From positions 1,116,001 through 1,180,000 of the forward strand of contig CBDCBH010000002.1 of assembly GCA_965214235.1 (NCBI GenBank): a stretch of DNA of 64,000 bases, in the 5' to 3' direction. Each line of letters opens with the position of its first letter. The stretch's first letter is position 1. Position numbers and translations under genes: made by a program. This document shows positions 41,358-50,284 of the stretch, piece after piece. The notes beneath the pieces are model-generated. The model was not told where the DNA came from and searched no databases. It was given only the letters and a program-made list of their open reading frames with translations. Origin of the DNA: Ilyomonas sp965214235 (lineage in GTDB: Bacteria; Bacteroidota; Bacteroidia; Chitinophagales; Chitinophagaceae).

Positions 41358-42314
41358 TTATTCAACAGTTAGATAAGGCTGTACTTGTTGATACAAATCA
41401 TGATTAATAAAAACGATTTTTTTAATGTCCTCAACCGAAGAATAATTGCCATGTTGCTTGCGATAAATAATAATCGCTTCCGCCACATCAGCAGGAATGA
41501 AAGGGTTGTTTTTTAATTCATCGGCAGTAGCGGTGTTGATGTTTATTTTTTGTTTTGAAGATGGTTGTTGAGAAGTTGCATTAGCAGAAGACAAGCGCAG
41601 ATATGGTAAGATAATTTGATAAGTGGAATCGGATAACCCATACGTTTTTTTTACCTGCTCAATAGATGTGAAGCCACCTATTTTATCGCGGTATTTTACA
41701 ATGCGGTTGCTTAACACATCACCTATAAACGGCAGCGATTTCCATTGTTCAGGAGTTGCAGTATTGATGTCAATAATTTGCCGGTTTGATGTTTTGTAAG
41801 AAGGTTTGTTTTTATCACTATTATAATTTTGTACAGATAAAGGGGTTTGTTTTTGCTCCGATTTTATTTGGATATAAGGTATTAGTTTATCCGCTTCTTC
41901 AGCAGTTAAGCCGTAAATTTTTTGAAGGTCTTCCGGCTTATAAAAACGTCCGCCTTTGTTGCGATAATTAATGATAGTATGAATGGTTTTATCGCGCAGA
42001 CCCAGTTGTTTAAATCCATTTTCATCAAGCAAATTCGGATCAAAATAAAACAACCGGATAGGTGTTTCGGTTGATGAGCGTAAAGAAGTTTCTTCCGCAA
42101 TTATATTAGGCTGCAATCCAATGCTGTCGCGGTTTTGCAAAGATAGCTTTGCAATAGCTTCATCTGCATTTTCAACCCTTGCCCTTTCTGTTTTGGGATG
42201 ATAAAAAATAAGCAACGATCCATAGCCAATCAAAAAAATAATTAACCCGATTACAATTCTTCTTTCTTTTTTAGAAAAAACAAAATAATCTTTCCATGAA
42301 GATTGAGTGCGCAT
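41358..42314 (-). CDS. Membrane-anchored protein with three helix-hairpin-helix domains (ComEA-like)
   Basis: One membrane helix (about residues 20-36) follows a short basic N-terminus. Three repeated helix-hairpin-helix units follow: about 95-150 (LGLRDKTIHTIINYRNKGG), 175-240 (IDINTATPEQWKSLPFIGDV) and 250-318 (ININTATADELKNNPFIP). The INxAT-L-PGIG-type motif is that of ComEA, which binds DNA during uptake, but the third hairpin lacks the usual GIG glycines. Such proteins in Bacteroidota are not proven to act in competence. The gene lies 18 bases after the metallo-hydrolase gene on the same strand, so they are probably cotranscribed. Confidence 0.85.
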   Translation of the reverse strand: MRTQSSWKDYFVFSKKERRIVIGLIIFLIGYGSLLIFYHPKTERARVENADEAIAKLSLQNRDSIGLQPNIIAEETSLRSSTETPIRLFYFDPNLLDENGFKQLGLRDKTIHTIINYRNKGGRFYKPEDLQKIYGLTAEEADKLIPYIQIKSEQKQTPLSVQNYNSDKNKPSYKTSNRQIIDINTATPEQWKSLPFIGDVLSNRIVKYRDKIGGFTSIEQVKKTYGLSDSTYQIILPYLRLSSANATSQQPSSKQKININTATADELKNNPFIPADVAEAIIIYRKQHGNYSSVEDIKKIVFINHDLYQQVQPYLTVE

Positions 42315-42331
42315 ACGTTTTGGTTAAGTTG

Positions 42332-43105
42332 TTAGCAATGAAGTATCAATCCATCGTGCGCTAAAGATATGTGTTTTGGTAAATTTTTATTCACATCCTT
42401 ATGCTTTCCTAATTGATGACTGATGTGTGTAAAATAAGCCTGCGGAATTTGTAGTTCATCTACTAAATTCATCGCTTCGTTTAAAGTAAAATGCGATATG
42501 TGATTTTCGTTACGCAGCGCATTTACAACCATTGTTTGCGAGCCTTTGATGAGGCTTTTGTTTTGCTCATCTATTTTATTGGCATCGGTGATGTAAGTAA
42601 AATTTCCAAACCTAAAACCATATACCAGCATTTTATGATGCCACACAACAATGGGTGTTACCGGAATATCACCAATTGTAAAAGGTTCTTCCGAAATGGT
42701 GATAAGATTTATATTGGGAATGCCCGGATATTTATGTTCGGCAAACACATAAGCAAACTCTTTTTTTAACGCGTTGCCGGTAAACTCATTGGCATATACA
42801 TCAATGGGAAGTCCGGAAAAAAAATTGTATGGACGTACATCATCCAACCCGGCAATATGGTCTTTGTGCGGATGCGTAAACAACACAGCATTCAGCATAT
42901 TATTGCTGATGCGCAGCATTTGCTGTCTAAAATCGGGCGTGGTATCCACCACAAATGTTGTTGTTTTCGATTGCACCAATATGCTGCTGCGAAGCCGCTT
43001 GTCCCGTTTATCTTCGGATGAGCAAACTTCACAGTGGCAGCCAATCATGGGAACGCCTGTACTTGTGCCGGTTCCTAAAAACGTTATGGTTAATAGCGGT
43101 TGCAA
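42332..43105 (-). CDS. MBL-fold metallo-hydrolase (PhnP-like)
   Basis: A cytosolic metallo-beta-lactamase-fold hydrolase. The metal motif H-x-H-x-D-H is at His78, His80, Asp82 and His83 (THPHKDHIAGLDD), and later metal ligands are the Asp in TYITDANKID and the His in FTHISHQLG. The GCHCEVCSSED segment near residue 22 matches the extra zinc-binding cysteines of PhnP-type phosphodiesterases. Its role here is probably a phosphodiesterase in cyclic-phosphate or nucleic-acid repair, as no phosphonate genes are nearby. Length 257 residues is normal. Confidence 0.88.
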   Translation of the reverse strand: MQPLLTITFLGTGTSTGVPMIGCHCEVCSSEDKRDKRLRSSILVQSKTTTFVVDTTPDFRQQMLRISNNMLNAVLFTHPHKDHIAGLDDVRPYNFFSGLPIDVYANEFTGNALKKEFAYVFAEHKYPGIPNINLITISEEPFTIGDIPVTPIVVWHHKMLVYGFRFGNFTYITDANKIDEQNKSLIKGSQTMVVNALRNENHISHFTLNEAMNLVDELQIPQAYFTHISHQLGKHKDVNKNLPKHISLAHDGLILHC

Positions 43106-43135
43106 AGAGGCAAAATAAAGATTTCGGGCGAATAC

Positions 43136-43408
43136 TTAAGCGTTTGTTTTTGCCTCTTTTTTAATATCATCGTACAACAATTGCGAAAGGCGGGTAAGCT
43201 TGTCAGTATCAACCGGCAATTGCGGAATCAGTTCGAGTAAGATGTTAATGCGTCCTTCAAGATCTAAAAACTTATTGAGCACAATTACACGTTTGCTTTC
43301 CAGCAAGCACCAGCCGCTTTGAAACGTACCCCGCTCATACCGTAATGTATAACCGGCTTCGTGAACAATGGCGCTTAATTTCTCTAAGTAATGCTGCGTG
43401 GGCTTCAT
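43136..43408 (-). CDS. Conserved-looking hypothetical protein
   Basis: A 90-residue cytosolic protein with a mixed alpha/beta appearance: YERGTFQSGWCLLESKRVIVLNKFLDLEGRINILLEL. I do not recognise a named domain. The start is ATG 43408 (MKPTQHYLEKL); the frame reaches 43513 but the added 35 residues are low-complexity. A -7-like box TATCTTTG lies at 43420-43413, only four bases before the ATG. It is the first gene of a minus-strand group with the MBL hydrolase (30 bases later) and the helix-hairpin-helix protein. Confidence 0.7.
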   Translation of the reverse strand: MKPTQHYLEKLSAIVHEAGYTLRYERGTFQSGWCLLESKRVIVLNKFLDLEGRINILLELIPQLPVDTDKLTRLSQLLYDDIKKEAKTNA

Positions 43409-43619
43409 GGTGCAAAGATATAGGTTGGAAAAGAGGATATTGTTCGTTGTTTTATTGTAAAATAAAAATGATATTGCTGTGATAGGATTGCGGTTTTGGT
43501 TTTGCATGAACATTAGAAGTTGATTTCTTATAACTACAAAAGCTTAAGGAGTATTAGCCACTAACTTTTACACTTCAAAAAAACCGGATTCTTTACCTTC
43601 GCCACAAATGGTTTTTCCT

Positions 43620-44309
43620 ATGTCCGAAACATTGGTTTCTGTTCAGAATGCAAATATTTACCAGGGCAGCAACTTAATACTGCAAAATGTAAATTTTACC
43701 GTTAACCGTGGCGAGTTTGTGTACTTGGTAGGTAAAACCGGCTCAGGCAAAAGCAGCCTTTTAAAAACCTTGTACGGCGACCTGCTCTTAACTTCAGGAA
43801 GTGGCAATGTGGTTGGGTTTGATCTTACCGCAATGACCTGGAAAAAGCTTCCTTTTTTACGCCGTAATTTAGGAGTAGTGTTTCAGGATTTTCAATTATT
43901 GACCGATAGAAATGTGTATGAAAATCTGCGTTTTGTTTTACGTGCTACCGGATGGACGGATAATAGATTAATGGAAGAAAAAATAAACGATGTGCTTAAT
44001 AAAGTGGGCTTGAAAAGTAAAGGGTTTAAAATGCCTTTTGAAATTAGCGGAGGCGAGCAGCAACGTGTGGATATTGCACGGGCTTTGCTTAACTCGCCCA
44101 AACTTATTTTAGCCGATGAGCCAACCGGCAATCTTGATCCTGAAACAAGCGATGAAATTATGCAGTTGCTTACACACATCTGTAAAGAATATGGCACTTC
44201 CATCATCATGGCAACGCACAATTTTTTGGTGCTGCAAAAATATCCATCGCGCATTCTCACTACCGAAAACGGAAAAGTGCTTGATACGGCTGCCATAGCC
44301 ATCGCATAA
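43620..44309 (+). CDS. ftsE: Cell-division ATP-binding protein FtsE-like
   Basis: ABC ATPase. Walker A is GKTGSGKS, the Q-loop VFQDFQLL, the signature ISGGEQQRVDIARALL, Walker B LILADEPTGN, and the H-loop His is in MATHNF. The close fit to FtsE (NVNFTVNRGEFVYLVGKTGSGKSS, LKTLYGDL) supports assignment to the FtsEX cell-division ABC complex. FtsX is not adjacent. The start is placed at ATG 43620 (MSETLV), matching the family; ATG 43608 is also in frame. A possible -7 box TACCTTCG is at 43591-43598. fabG follows 39 bases later. Confidence 0.85.
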   Translation: MSETLVSVQNANIYQGSNLILQNVNFTVNRGEFVYLVGKTGSGKSSLLKTLYGDLLLTSGSGNVVGFDLTAMTWKKLPFLRRNLGVVFQDFQLLTDRNVYENLRFVLRATGWTDNRLMEEKINDVLNKVGLKSKGFKMPFEISGGEQQRVDIARALLNSPKLILADEPTGNLDPETSDEIMQLLTHICKEYGTSIIMATHNFLVLQKYPSRILTTENGKVLDTAAIAIA

Positions 44310-44348
44310 AATTCATCATCATAAAAATATATTCGCTAATTCCAACTC

Positions 44349-45098
44349 ATGCTAAAAAATAAAGTTTGTATTGTTACCGGCGCGGCGCGCGGCATTGGTG
44401 AAGCTATTGCAGTAAAGTTTGCTGAATACGGTGCGCACATTGCGTTTACTTATGTGAGTGATAGCAGTAGAGACAAGGCTTATTCACTCGAAAATAAACT
44501 TATTTCAATGGGTGTAAAAGCTAAAGCATATCAAAGCAACGCAGGCGATTTTACAGCCTGCGAAAACCTTGTAAATGATGTGGTAAAAGAGTGGGGAACA
44601 ATTGATGTTTGTGTGAATAATGCGGGCATCAGCAAAGATAATTTGTTGCTTCGGCTATCGTCGGAACAATGGGATGATGTGATGGACATTAATTTAAAAA
44701 GCGTGTTCAACATGACCAAACAAGTCATCCGCCCGATGATGAAAGCCAAAACCGGAAGCATTGTTAATATGAGTTCTATCATTGGCATTCGCGGCAATGC
44801 AGGGCAAAGCAGTTATGCCGCCAGTAAAGCTGGTATTATTGGTTTTACCAAAAGCATTGCACTGGAATTAGGCAGCAGAAACATTCGCTGTAATGCCATT
44901 GCTCCGGGCTTTATAGAAACCGATATGACGCATTATTTAAAAGATGGCAGTACGGCGGATGAATTTAAAAAGAAGATACCATTAGGTCGTTTTGGTACTG
45001 CCGAAGAAGTAGCCAATACAACACTTTTTTTAGCATCGGACATGAGCGCTTATGTAACGGGACAAGTGTTAAGCGTTTGCGGCGGTATGAACATTTAA
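44349..45098 (+). CDS. fabG: 3-oxoacyl-[acyl-carrier-protein] reductase
   Basis: NADPH-dependent short-chain dehydrogenase of fatty-acid synthesis. The cofactor motif TGAARGIG (residues about 10-17) and NNAG follow the classical pattern. The catalytic Ser is in VNMSSIIGIRGNAGQSSYAASKAG, which also holds the Tyr-x-x-x-Lys pair, and Asn in VMDINLKSV completes the tetrad. The GFIETDMT motif is characteristic of FabG. Length 249 residues is standard. Other SDR enzymes look alike, so FabG is the most probable but not certain name. It lies between ftsE and a glycosyltransferase gene, ten bases before the latter. Confidence 0.9.
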   Translation: MLKNKVCIVTGAARGIGEAIAVKFAEYGAHIAFTYVSDSSRDKAYSLENKLISMGVKAKAYQSNAGDFTACENLVNDVVKEWGTIDVCVNNAGISKDNLLLRLSSEQWDDVMDINLKSVFNMTKQVIRPMMKAKTGSIVNMSSIIGIRGNAGQSSYAASKAGIIGFTKSIALELGSRNIRCNAIAPGFIETDMTHYLKDGSTADEFKKKIPLGRFGTAEEVANTTLFLASDMSAYVTGQVLSVCGGMNI

Positions 45099-45108
45099 GC
45101 CTTTTCTT

Positions 45109-46290
45109 TTGACGCTTTCCATCATTATAGTCAGTTATAACGTAAAGTTTTTTTTAGAGCAATGTCTTTGTTCTGTAAATGAAGCAATACAAAACATAAA
45201 TGCTGAAGTTATTGTGATTGATAACTGCTCATCCGATAACACCATTGCTTATTTGCAACCTCATTTTTTATGGGTTCAATTTATACAAAACGAAACCAAT
45301 GAAGGCTTTGCTAAGGCAAACAACAAAGCTTTGCAAATTGCAAAAGGCAAGTATATTTTGTTTTTAAATCCTGATACGATACTGGCTGAAGATAGCCTGG
45401 AGCAATGTATTTCTTTTTATGAAAACCACAGTAATGCCGGCGCTGTTGGCGTACGGATGATTGATGGCAAGGGTAAATTTTTACCCGAAAGCAAACGCTC
45501 ATTTCCTTCGCCAATGGTTTCTTTTTATAAACTTGCTGGCTTGTCGTCTTTGCTGCCTCATTCCAGGCATTTTGGAAAATATGCGCTTCTGTTTTTACCC
45601 GAAAAAAAAGTGCATGAAGTAGATGTTATAGCTGGCGCTTTTATGATGATTCCAAAAGAAATTCTGGATGCAACCGGCGATTTTGATGAACAATTTTTTA
45701 TGTATGCTGAAGACATTGATTTAAGTTACCGGATACAAAAAAATGAGCATCAGAATTATTATCTGGGCAGCATAACCATTGTTCACTTTAAAGGCGAAAG
45801 CACAAAAAAAGGAAGCTTAAATTATCTGAAAGTATTTTATAGCGCAATGAGCCTGTTTGTAAAAAAGTGGTATCGTGGCAGCGGCGCATGGCTGCTACGG
45901 CAAGGCTTGCATGCAGGTATATTGCTGCGAGGTTTGATTTCTGTTCTGGGTTTGTCGTTTATAAAAAAGAAGCAAACAAAAGATATATCATTTGAAAAAA
46001 TTGTATTACTCGGAAATGCAGATGAGGCAAGGCTTGCAGAAGATATTGTTTGTTCAAATTATCCCCGCAAAAGTGTGGTAAAAGAAAACCATTTTACAAA
46101 AGGCACATCATTGTTTACAAATGCTTTAGTTGTGTTTTGCATCAGCAATTTATCTTATAAAAAAAGTATAGAAACTTTACAACAAACGAAAGCGGTATCG
46201 TATAAATGGTTTGGTAAAAACAGCCGAAGCATCGTAGGGAGTGATAGGAAAAACTATAGCGGTGAAGTGATTGTTACAGATGAAAAATGA
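45109..46290 (+). CDS. Family 2 glycosyltransferase with an extra C-terminal domain
   Basis: Cytosolic or membrane-associated inverting sugar transferase for surface glycans. The GT-A fold is clear: SIIIVSYNVKFFLEQCLCSV, VIVIDNCSSDNT, then FLNPDTIL as the metal-binding DxD-like region, and EDIDLSYRI. Residues 1-280 match rhamnosyltransferase-type GT2 proteins. The last ~110 residues (from about KKKQTKDISF) look like a separate small Rossmann-like domain (IVLLGNADEARLAEDIV) that I cannot name. The start is a TTG ten bases after fabG; no in-frame ATG precedes the first strand. Confidence 0.88.
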   Translation: MTLSIIIVSYNVKFFLEQCLCSVNEAIQNINAEVIVIDNCSSDNTIAYLQPHFLWVQFIQNETNEGFAKANNKALQIAKGKYILFLNPDTILAEDSLEQCISFYENHSNAGAVGVRMIDGKGKFLPESKRSFPSPMVSFYKLAGLSSLLPHSRHFGKYALLFLPEKKVHEVDVIAGAFMMIPKEILDATGDFDEQFFMYAEDIDLSYRIQKNEHQNYYLGSITIVHFKGESTKKGSLNYLKVFYSAMSLFVKKWYRGSGAWLLRQGLHAGILLRGLISVLGLSFIKKKQTKDISFEKIVLLGNADEARLAEDIVCSNYPRKSVVKENHFTKGTSLFTNALVVFCISNLSYKKSIETLQQTKAVSYKWFGKNSRSIVGSDRKNYSGEVIVTDEK

Positions 46291-46309
46291 AGTAAAAACA
46301 AAACCTCGC

Positions 46310-46515
46310 TTATATCAAATCATACTTCAATACCATCTTAATTAACAATGCCTTGATGTTAGCTTTGAACTTCATTGATAAATTACGGCAATGTATATAA
46401 CCATTAGCTCGCTGATGAACAATTGCGATGCAATTTGATTGTTAGTTAATCCTTCCGATATCAAAACAAATCTTTATTTTTCGCGGCGAGTAAGCACAAG
46501 TATTGGCTTTGGAGG
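46310..46515 (-). pseudogene. Fossil of a LuxR/NarL-type DNA-binding domain
   Basis: Within the 328-base gap 46291-46618, the minus strand holds most of a LuxR helix-turn-helix in two frames. The first reads LTRREK, then TAA in frame, then FVLISEGLTNNQIASQLFIS. After a shift near VIYIAV the second reads HCRNLSMKFKAN and LLIKMVLKYDLI, ending at a TAA at 46312-46310. These match the LTxRE, GLTNxEIA, HxxN and LIK positions of response-regulator output domains. No receiver domain is found upstream, where tatC begins. A dead remnant of a two-component regulator is the best reading. Confidence 0.75.
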
Positions 46516-46618
46516 TTTTCCTTTTTGCAATGGCATTGTACCAATATCATGGCTTACATACATTTATTGCGATTTTTATTTCAACCTGTTACTTGTTATA
46601 TATTTATGATAAACGGCA

Positions 46619-47491
46619 TTACTCCCACTCTTTCACTTCCTGCTCTTTATCATAATCTTCCAATGCTTTGTAAGCACGTTTGGAAACGAAGATGCTTAAC
46701 TCATACAACGACATTAAAGGAATAAATACAATGGTTTGACTTATCCAGTCGGGGCTTGGCGTAATGAAAGCTGCAATAATTAAAATGATAACAATGGCGT
46801 AACGGCGGGAACGGCGCAAAAAGTTAGGCGTTATTAAACCTATACGTGTTAATACCGAAGCCAGCACCGGAAGCTCAAAAGCAATTCCGCAGCCTAAAAT
46901 GATGTTTGTAAGATTATCTAAATAATCGGTTAGTGTTGGACGCGTTACCAGCATTCCTTTTGTACCCAAAGTAAACGTTCCCAGAAAATTAAAAGTGAAC
47001 GGACCTAAAATGAAATAACCAAACGCAGCACCGAGGAAAAAGAAAAACGAAACCCAGAAAATAATAAAGCGCGTGTTTCTTAGTTCTTTAGGTTTTAAAG
47101 CCGGTTTTATAAACAACCAAAACTCCCAGAAAATATAGGGAAACGCAGCTAACAATCCGCCGGATATAGCAATAGTGATACTGCTTAAAAACTGCCCGCC
47201 GTAGGTTGTCGTTTGCATATCCACATGAAACGATTTGAGGCAAAGTGCATTGCCGGCACCAATTAAATGGCTGAACTTGCACAAGGCAGAATAAGAAACA
47301 AAATCGGGATTGATGGGACCGGCAATGATATAATCAAACACCCAATCCCGATAAATAAAAATAACGGTGCCAAGAACAAGGATGGCAAGAACAGAACGTA
47401 TGATATGCCAGCGGAGAGCTTCGAGATGATCTATAAACGACATCTCGGTGGTTCGAGGATTTCCGCCACGATTAAAAATTGATGTAGCCAT
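46619..47491 (-). CDS. tatC: Sec-independent protein translocase TatC
   Basis: Polytopic membrane receptor of the twin-arginine pathway, which exports folded proteins. Six helices are visible, with the conserved MSFIDHLEALRWHIIRS start, the FILGPFTFNFLG loop and the ELPVLASVLTRIGLITPNFLRRSRRYAIV segment. Length 290 residues is slightly longer than the usual 250 because of N-terminal and C-terminal extensions. An exact -7 box TACCTTTG is at 47525-47518, 26 bases before the ATG. tatA/B are not adjacent. It lies 51 bases downstream of the CNNM/CorC gene on the same strand. Confidence 0.95.
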   Translation of the reverse strand: MATSIFNRGGNPRTTEMSFIDHLEALRWHIIRSVLAILVLGTVIFIYRDWVFDYIIAGPINPDFVSYSALCKFSHLIGAGNALCLKSFHVDMQTTTYGGQFLSSITIAISGGLLAAFPYIFWEFWLFIKPALKPKELRNTRFIIFWVSFFFFLGAAFGYFILGPFTFNFLGTFTLGTKGMLVTRPTLTDYLDNLTNIILGCGIAFELPVLASVLTRIGLITPNFLRRSRRYAIVIILIIAAFITPSPDWISQTIVFIPLMSLYELSIFVSKRAYKALEDYDKEQEVKEWE

Positions 47492-47542
47492 TAGTTTAGA
47501 TACGAAATTATTGCGGGCAAAGGTAGGCTTGCAAACAGAATG

Positions 47543-48811
47543 TTATCGCAGCACTTTCATTTTTATCATTTCTATACGTGTGTTGCTCACGTTAAGCACA
47601 TCAAATTCATAATCGCCGATAATAATGCGTTCTTTAAATTTTGGTATGCCTTTGTGTACGTCAATAATATAACCTGAAATTGTTTCCGATTCATTTTGGG
47701 GAAACTGAAAGCCGTATTTTTCAATAAGATAATGTAACTCTAACCGCCCCGAAAAAATGTATTCGTTTTCGCTCAATTGCTTTTCCACAAATTCTTCGGT
47801 ATCATATTCATCTTTAATATCACCAAAAATTTCTTCCAACACATCTTCCATTGTAACAATGCCTGCGGTTCCGCCAAATTCATCTACAACCCAGGCAATA
47901 CTTTTGCGCTCGCGTGAAAATTTCGTAATTAAATCGGTTGCGCTCATGCTTTCAGGCACAGCAGGAATAGCTAACAAAATTGTTTTTATATCAGTTGGTT
48001 TTTTAAACAAATCAAGCTGATGAATGTAACCTGCAATATTGTCAACATTACCTTCGTACACCACCATTTTGCTCAACTTCGTTTCTAAAAATTTTTGCTT
48101 TACAACACTAATTGAAGTGTTGATGTTAACCGCCTCTATTTCGGTTCGAGGCACTAAGCAACGGCGAATTTTAATGTTGGGCAACGAGAGAGCATTTTCA
48201 AACAGCTCTTTATTCAATTCAGGGTTTTCTTCATCTTGTTCGCTGTTTTGCTGATAGTAATGTTCAATGTCAGTTTTAGTAAACGGCTCACTATCTTCTT
48301 TTAATCTTACATTAAATAAAAACTGCAAAATACCGGATGCGAAAGAAATGAAAATGCGCACTACCGGGTATAAAATGTTATAAAAAAATTTAGCGAGCGA
48401 AGCAAAAAAAGAGAGCAGTGTATCGCTTTTAGCACGAAACAAAGCTTTGGTGAATAGTTCGGAAAAAAATAAGAGAATTAAAATGCCTGCCAACACATCG
48501 GCAATTAAAAAAAAATAATTGTTTTGAATGTTTTGGAAGAAAGGAATTTTCCAAAGCGTTACCGCTAAAAACTGAATGAGCACAAGCATAAACAAAACCA
48601 GGAACAATACAATTCCGGCTAAACAAGTGCCCAGAAAACCATTTGGGTTTTCAAAAAAATCGGACAGGATGATACCGCTTCGCTTACCTTGTTTTTTCTT
48701 TAATTCAACGCCTAAACGGTTGGCGCTGATAAACGCTGTTTCGATACCAACAAAAAAGATAATGAACAAGAGTGTGATTGCCAAAAAAATTGAAAGTCCT
48801 GCTTCTGTCAT
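47543..48811 (-). CDS. CNNM/CorC-type transporter-associated protein (DUF21, CBS pair, CorC_HlyC)
   Basis: A membrane protein often called hemolysin family, related to magnesium or cobalt efflux. The DUF21 membrane domain (about residues 1-190, three to four helices; starts FFVGIETAFISANR) is followed by a tandem CBS pair (about 200-325, with VPRTEIEAVNINTS and FGGTAGIVTMEDVLEEIFGDIKDE), and a CorC_HlyC domain (about 340-420). Length 422 residues is normal. GldE of gliding-motile Bacteroidota has the same layout, but no gld genes surround this one, so I leave it unnamed. Confidence 0.9.
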   Translation of the reverse strand: MTEAGLSIFLAITLLFIIFFVGIETAFISANRLGVELKKKQGKRSGIILSDFFENPNGFLGTCLAGIVLFLVLFMLVLIQFLAVTLWKIPFFQNIQNNYFFLIADVLAGILILLFFSELFTKALFRAKSDTLLSFFASLAKFFYNILYPVVRIFISFASGILQFLFNVRLKEDSEPFTKTDIEHYYQQNSEQDEENPELNKELFENALSLPNIKIRRCLVPRTEIEAVNINTSISVVKQKFLETKLSKMVVYEGNVDNIAGYIHQLDLFKKPTDIKTILLAIPAVPESMSATDLITKFSRERKSIAWVVDEFGGTAGIVTMEDVLEEIFGDIKDEYDTEEFVEKQLSENEYIFSGRLELHYLIEKYGFQFPQNESETISGYIIDVHKGIPKFKERIIIGDYEFDVLNVSNTRIEMIKMKVLR

Positions 48812-48953
48812 CGTTTAAAAATAGAATTGAAAACCTGAATAGCGAAAGAAAGATAGACACATTTTATTAATAAGTTGTTGCATTGTTTGCTACAAAAAAT
48901 TTATGGTGGAAATTATAGTGAGCAAACATAAAATGAAGTAAAAACAATACTCC

Positions 48954-49250
48954 ATGATAACTATAAATGATTTTAAAACAAGTTTACAAAAGAATGAGCC
49001 GCCGCAAAACGCATCGGTTTATTTGCAAGCTTTGTGGTATGATGCCAATGGCGATTGGAACAAAGCGCACAGCCTTGTTGACAGCTTGCAAGGCAGCACA
49101 GCTGCTGCGGTTCATGCTTACCTGCATCGGGTGGAAGGCGATAATTGGAATGCGAATTATTGGTATAAAAAAGCCAACAAAAAAATGCCGGATGTGAGTT
49201 TGCAGGAAGAATGGAAAGCATTGGCTGAAGAGCTGATAAGTAGCCATTAA
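48954..49250 (+). CDS. Small tryptophan-rich hypothetical protein
   Basis: A 98-residue cytosolic protein with evenly spaced aromatic motifs: LQALWYDANGDWNKAHSLVD and YLHRVEGDNWNANYWYKKA. The two helices with a WYDA-GDW-KAH / HRxEGDxWNAxYWY pattern look like a TPR-type pair. I have seen this pattern in Bacteroidota hypotheticals but know no function. It is divergent from the CNNM gene. One of the nine copies of the 14-base motif lies at 48930-48943, just upstream of the start. Confidence 0.75.
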   Translation: MITINDFKTSLQKNEPPQNASVYLQALWYDANGDWNKAHSLVDSLQGSTAAAVHAYLHRVEGDNWNANYWYKKANKKMPDVSLQEEWKALAEELISSH

Positions 49251-49267
49251 ACTACACCGGGATTATG

Positions 49268-49993
49268 TTATTTATGTTCGGCTTCCGCATATTGCATCAT
49301 GCCTAATATAAGATCCGGATCAGGACAATTTTGCAAATATTTTTCTTTCTCGCTAACAACACAAACACCCGGATAATCACCCCATTTTCCTTCCATATTT
49401 TTTATGATTTGAAAATGCAAATGCGGCGCCCAGTTTCCGTTTTCAAACGGCTCGCCAAAATTGCCTATCGGCTCACCAAGGCTAATGTATTTTCCAGCTT
49501 CAAGCTTGGTAAGATTACTCACGCTTAAATGTCCATACAACGTATAAAATGCAGTGCCGTTAAGTTGATGTAATAAAACTATTGTTGCTCCGTAATCTCC
49601 GTATTTATCATTAAACGCAAAGCTATGCACCACGCCGCCAAGTGGCGCAAACACAGGTGTGGCGGGCTTTCCCCAAATATCAATACCTAAATGCAACCGG
49701 CGCGGCACATTTTTTTCACCTGTTGAATTAAAAACTTCACTGCGTGCATAAATAGTGCGGTGCTCGGCATAACCGCCAATTCCGTATAACGCATTGTTAC
49801 GCTCTAATTTGTTATTAATGTATTGAGTGAAGAGGTTTGTATTGTTTACAATTTCATCAGAAAGTTCTGTGTTGCCGGCTGTAAAATCCATCAACAAAAG
49901 TTTATCATTTTGCGAATGAAAAGGCACAACAGGATGAAAAGAAAATGCGCTTTGCTGCAGCTTTGTTTCTAATGTAAGCGTTTGTAAAATCAC
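49268..49993 (-). CDS. M23-family metallopeptidase, LytM-type
   Basis: A peptidoglycan-type zinc endopeptidase by family. The metal ligands are His101 and Asp105 in LHLGIDIWG, His155 in LYGHLS, and the HLH motif at His191-His193. Metal and catalytic residues are complete. No signal peptide is visible in the 241 residues, which is unusual for an M23 enzyme; many M23 proteins of this subgroup (with the FGEPFENGNWAPHLHFQ motif) are cytosolic-looking in Bacteroidota, and their substrate is unclear. It converges on the small gene at 48954-49250 with a 17-base gap. Confidence 0.85.
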   Translation of the reverse strand: MILQTLTLETKLQQSAFSFHPVVPFHSQNDKLLLMDFTAGNTELSDEIVNNTNLFTQYINNKLERNNALYGIGGYAEHRTIYARSEVFNSTGEKNVPRRLHLGIDIWGKPATPVFAPLGGVVHSFAFNDKYGDYGATIVLLHQLNGTAFYTLYGHLSVSNLTKLEAGKYISLGEPIGNFGEPFENGNWAPHLHFQIIKNMEGKWGDYPGVCVVSEKEKYLQNCPDPDLILGMMQYAEAEHK

Positions 49994-50092
49994 ATAGTGA
50001 AGATAGCTGAAAAAGAAGCATTTGATTGCAAGAGAAATGATAAAACAAAATTTAGAGAAGCCTTATTTTTTATTAAATAAATTGCAATTGCA

Positions 50093-50278
50093 ATGATGGA
50101 ATTACCTGAACATAAAGAGCCCGATTATGAAAAAGCAGAACTTGATTTGCTGAGGGATGCTTTACTAAAAACGCATGAAGAGCGTTTTAAAACAATGGTA
50201 AAGTTGATGAAAAGAAGTGTCATGTTGAAGAATGCAAAAATTGTACATAAACCCTTATCTGCTACAAACAAAAAATAA
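50093..50278 (+). CDS. Small helical protein, likely partner of the decayed nucleotidyltransferase
   Basis: A 61-residue, highly charged helical protein (LPEHKEPDYEKAELDLLRDA, ERFKTMVKLMKRSVMLKNAK). It lies seven bases before a damaged gene for a nucleotidyltransferase-fold protein. In Bacteroidota I recognise a recurring arrangement in which a short protein like this precedes such a nucleotidyltransferase, probably as one cassette; whether it is a toxin-antitoxin pair is unproven. This copy appears intact, but with its partner broken it may have no function. Confidence 0.6.
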   Translation: MMELPEHKEPDYEKAELDLLRDALLKTHEERFKTMVKLMKRSVMLKNAKIVHKPLSATNKK

Positions 50279-50284
50279 TGTAAG

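Noticed and set aside
43892..44302. 136-codon minus-strand frame opposite ftsE
   Set aside because: Antisense shadow of strongly conserved ATPase motifs; no start signal or family.
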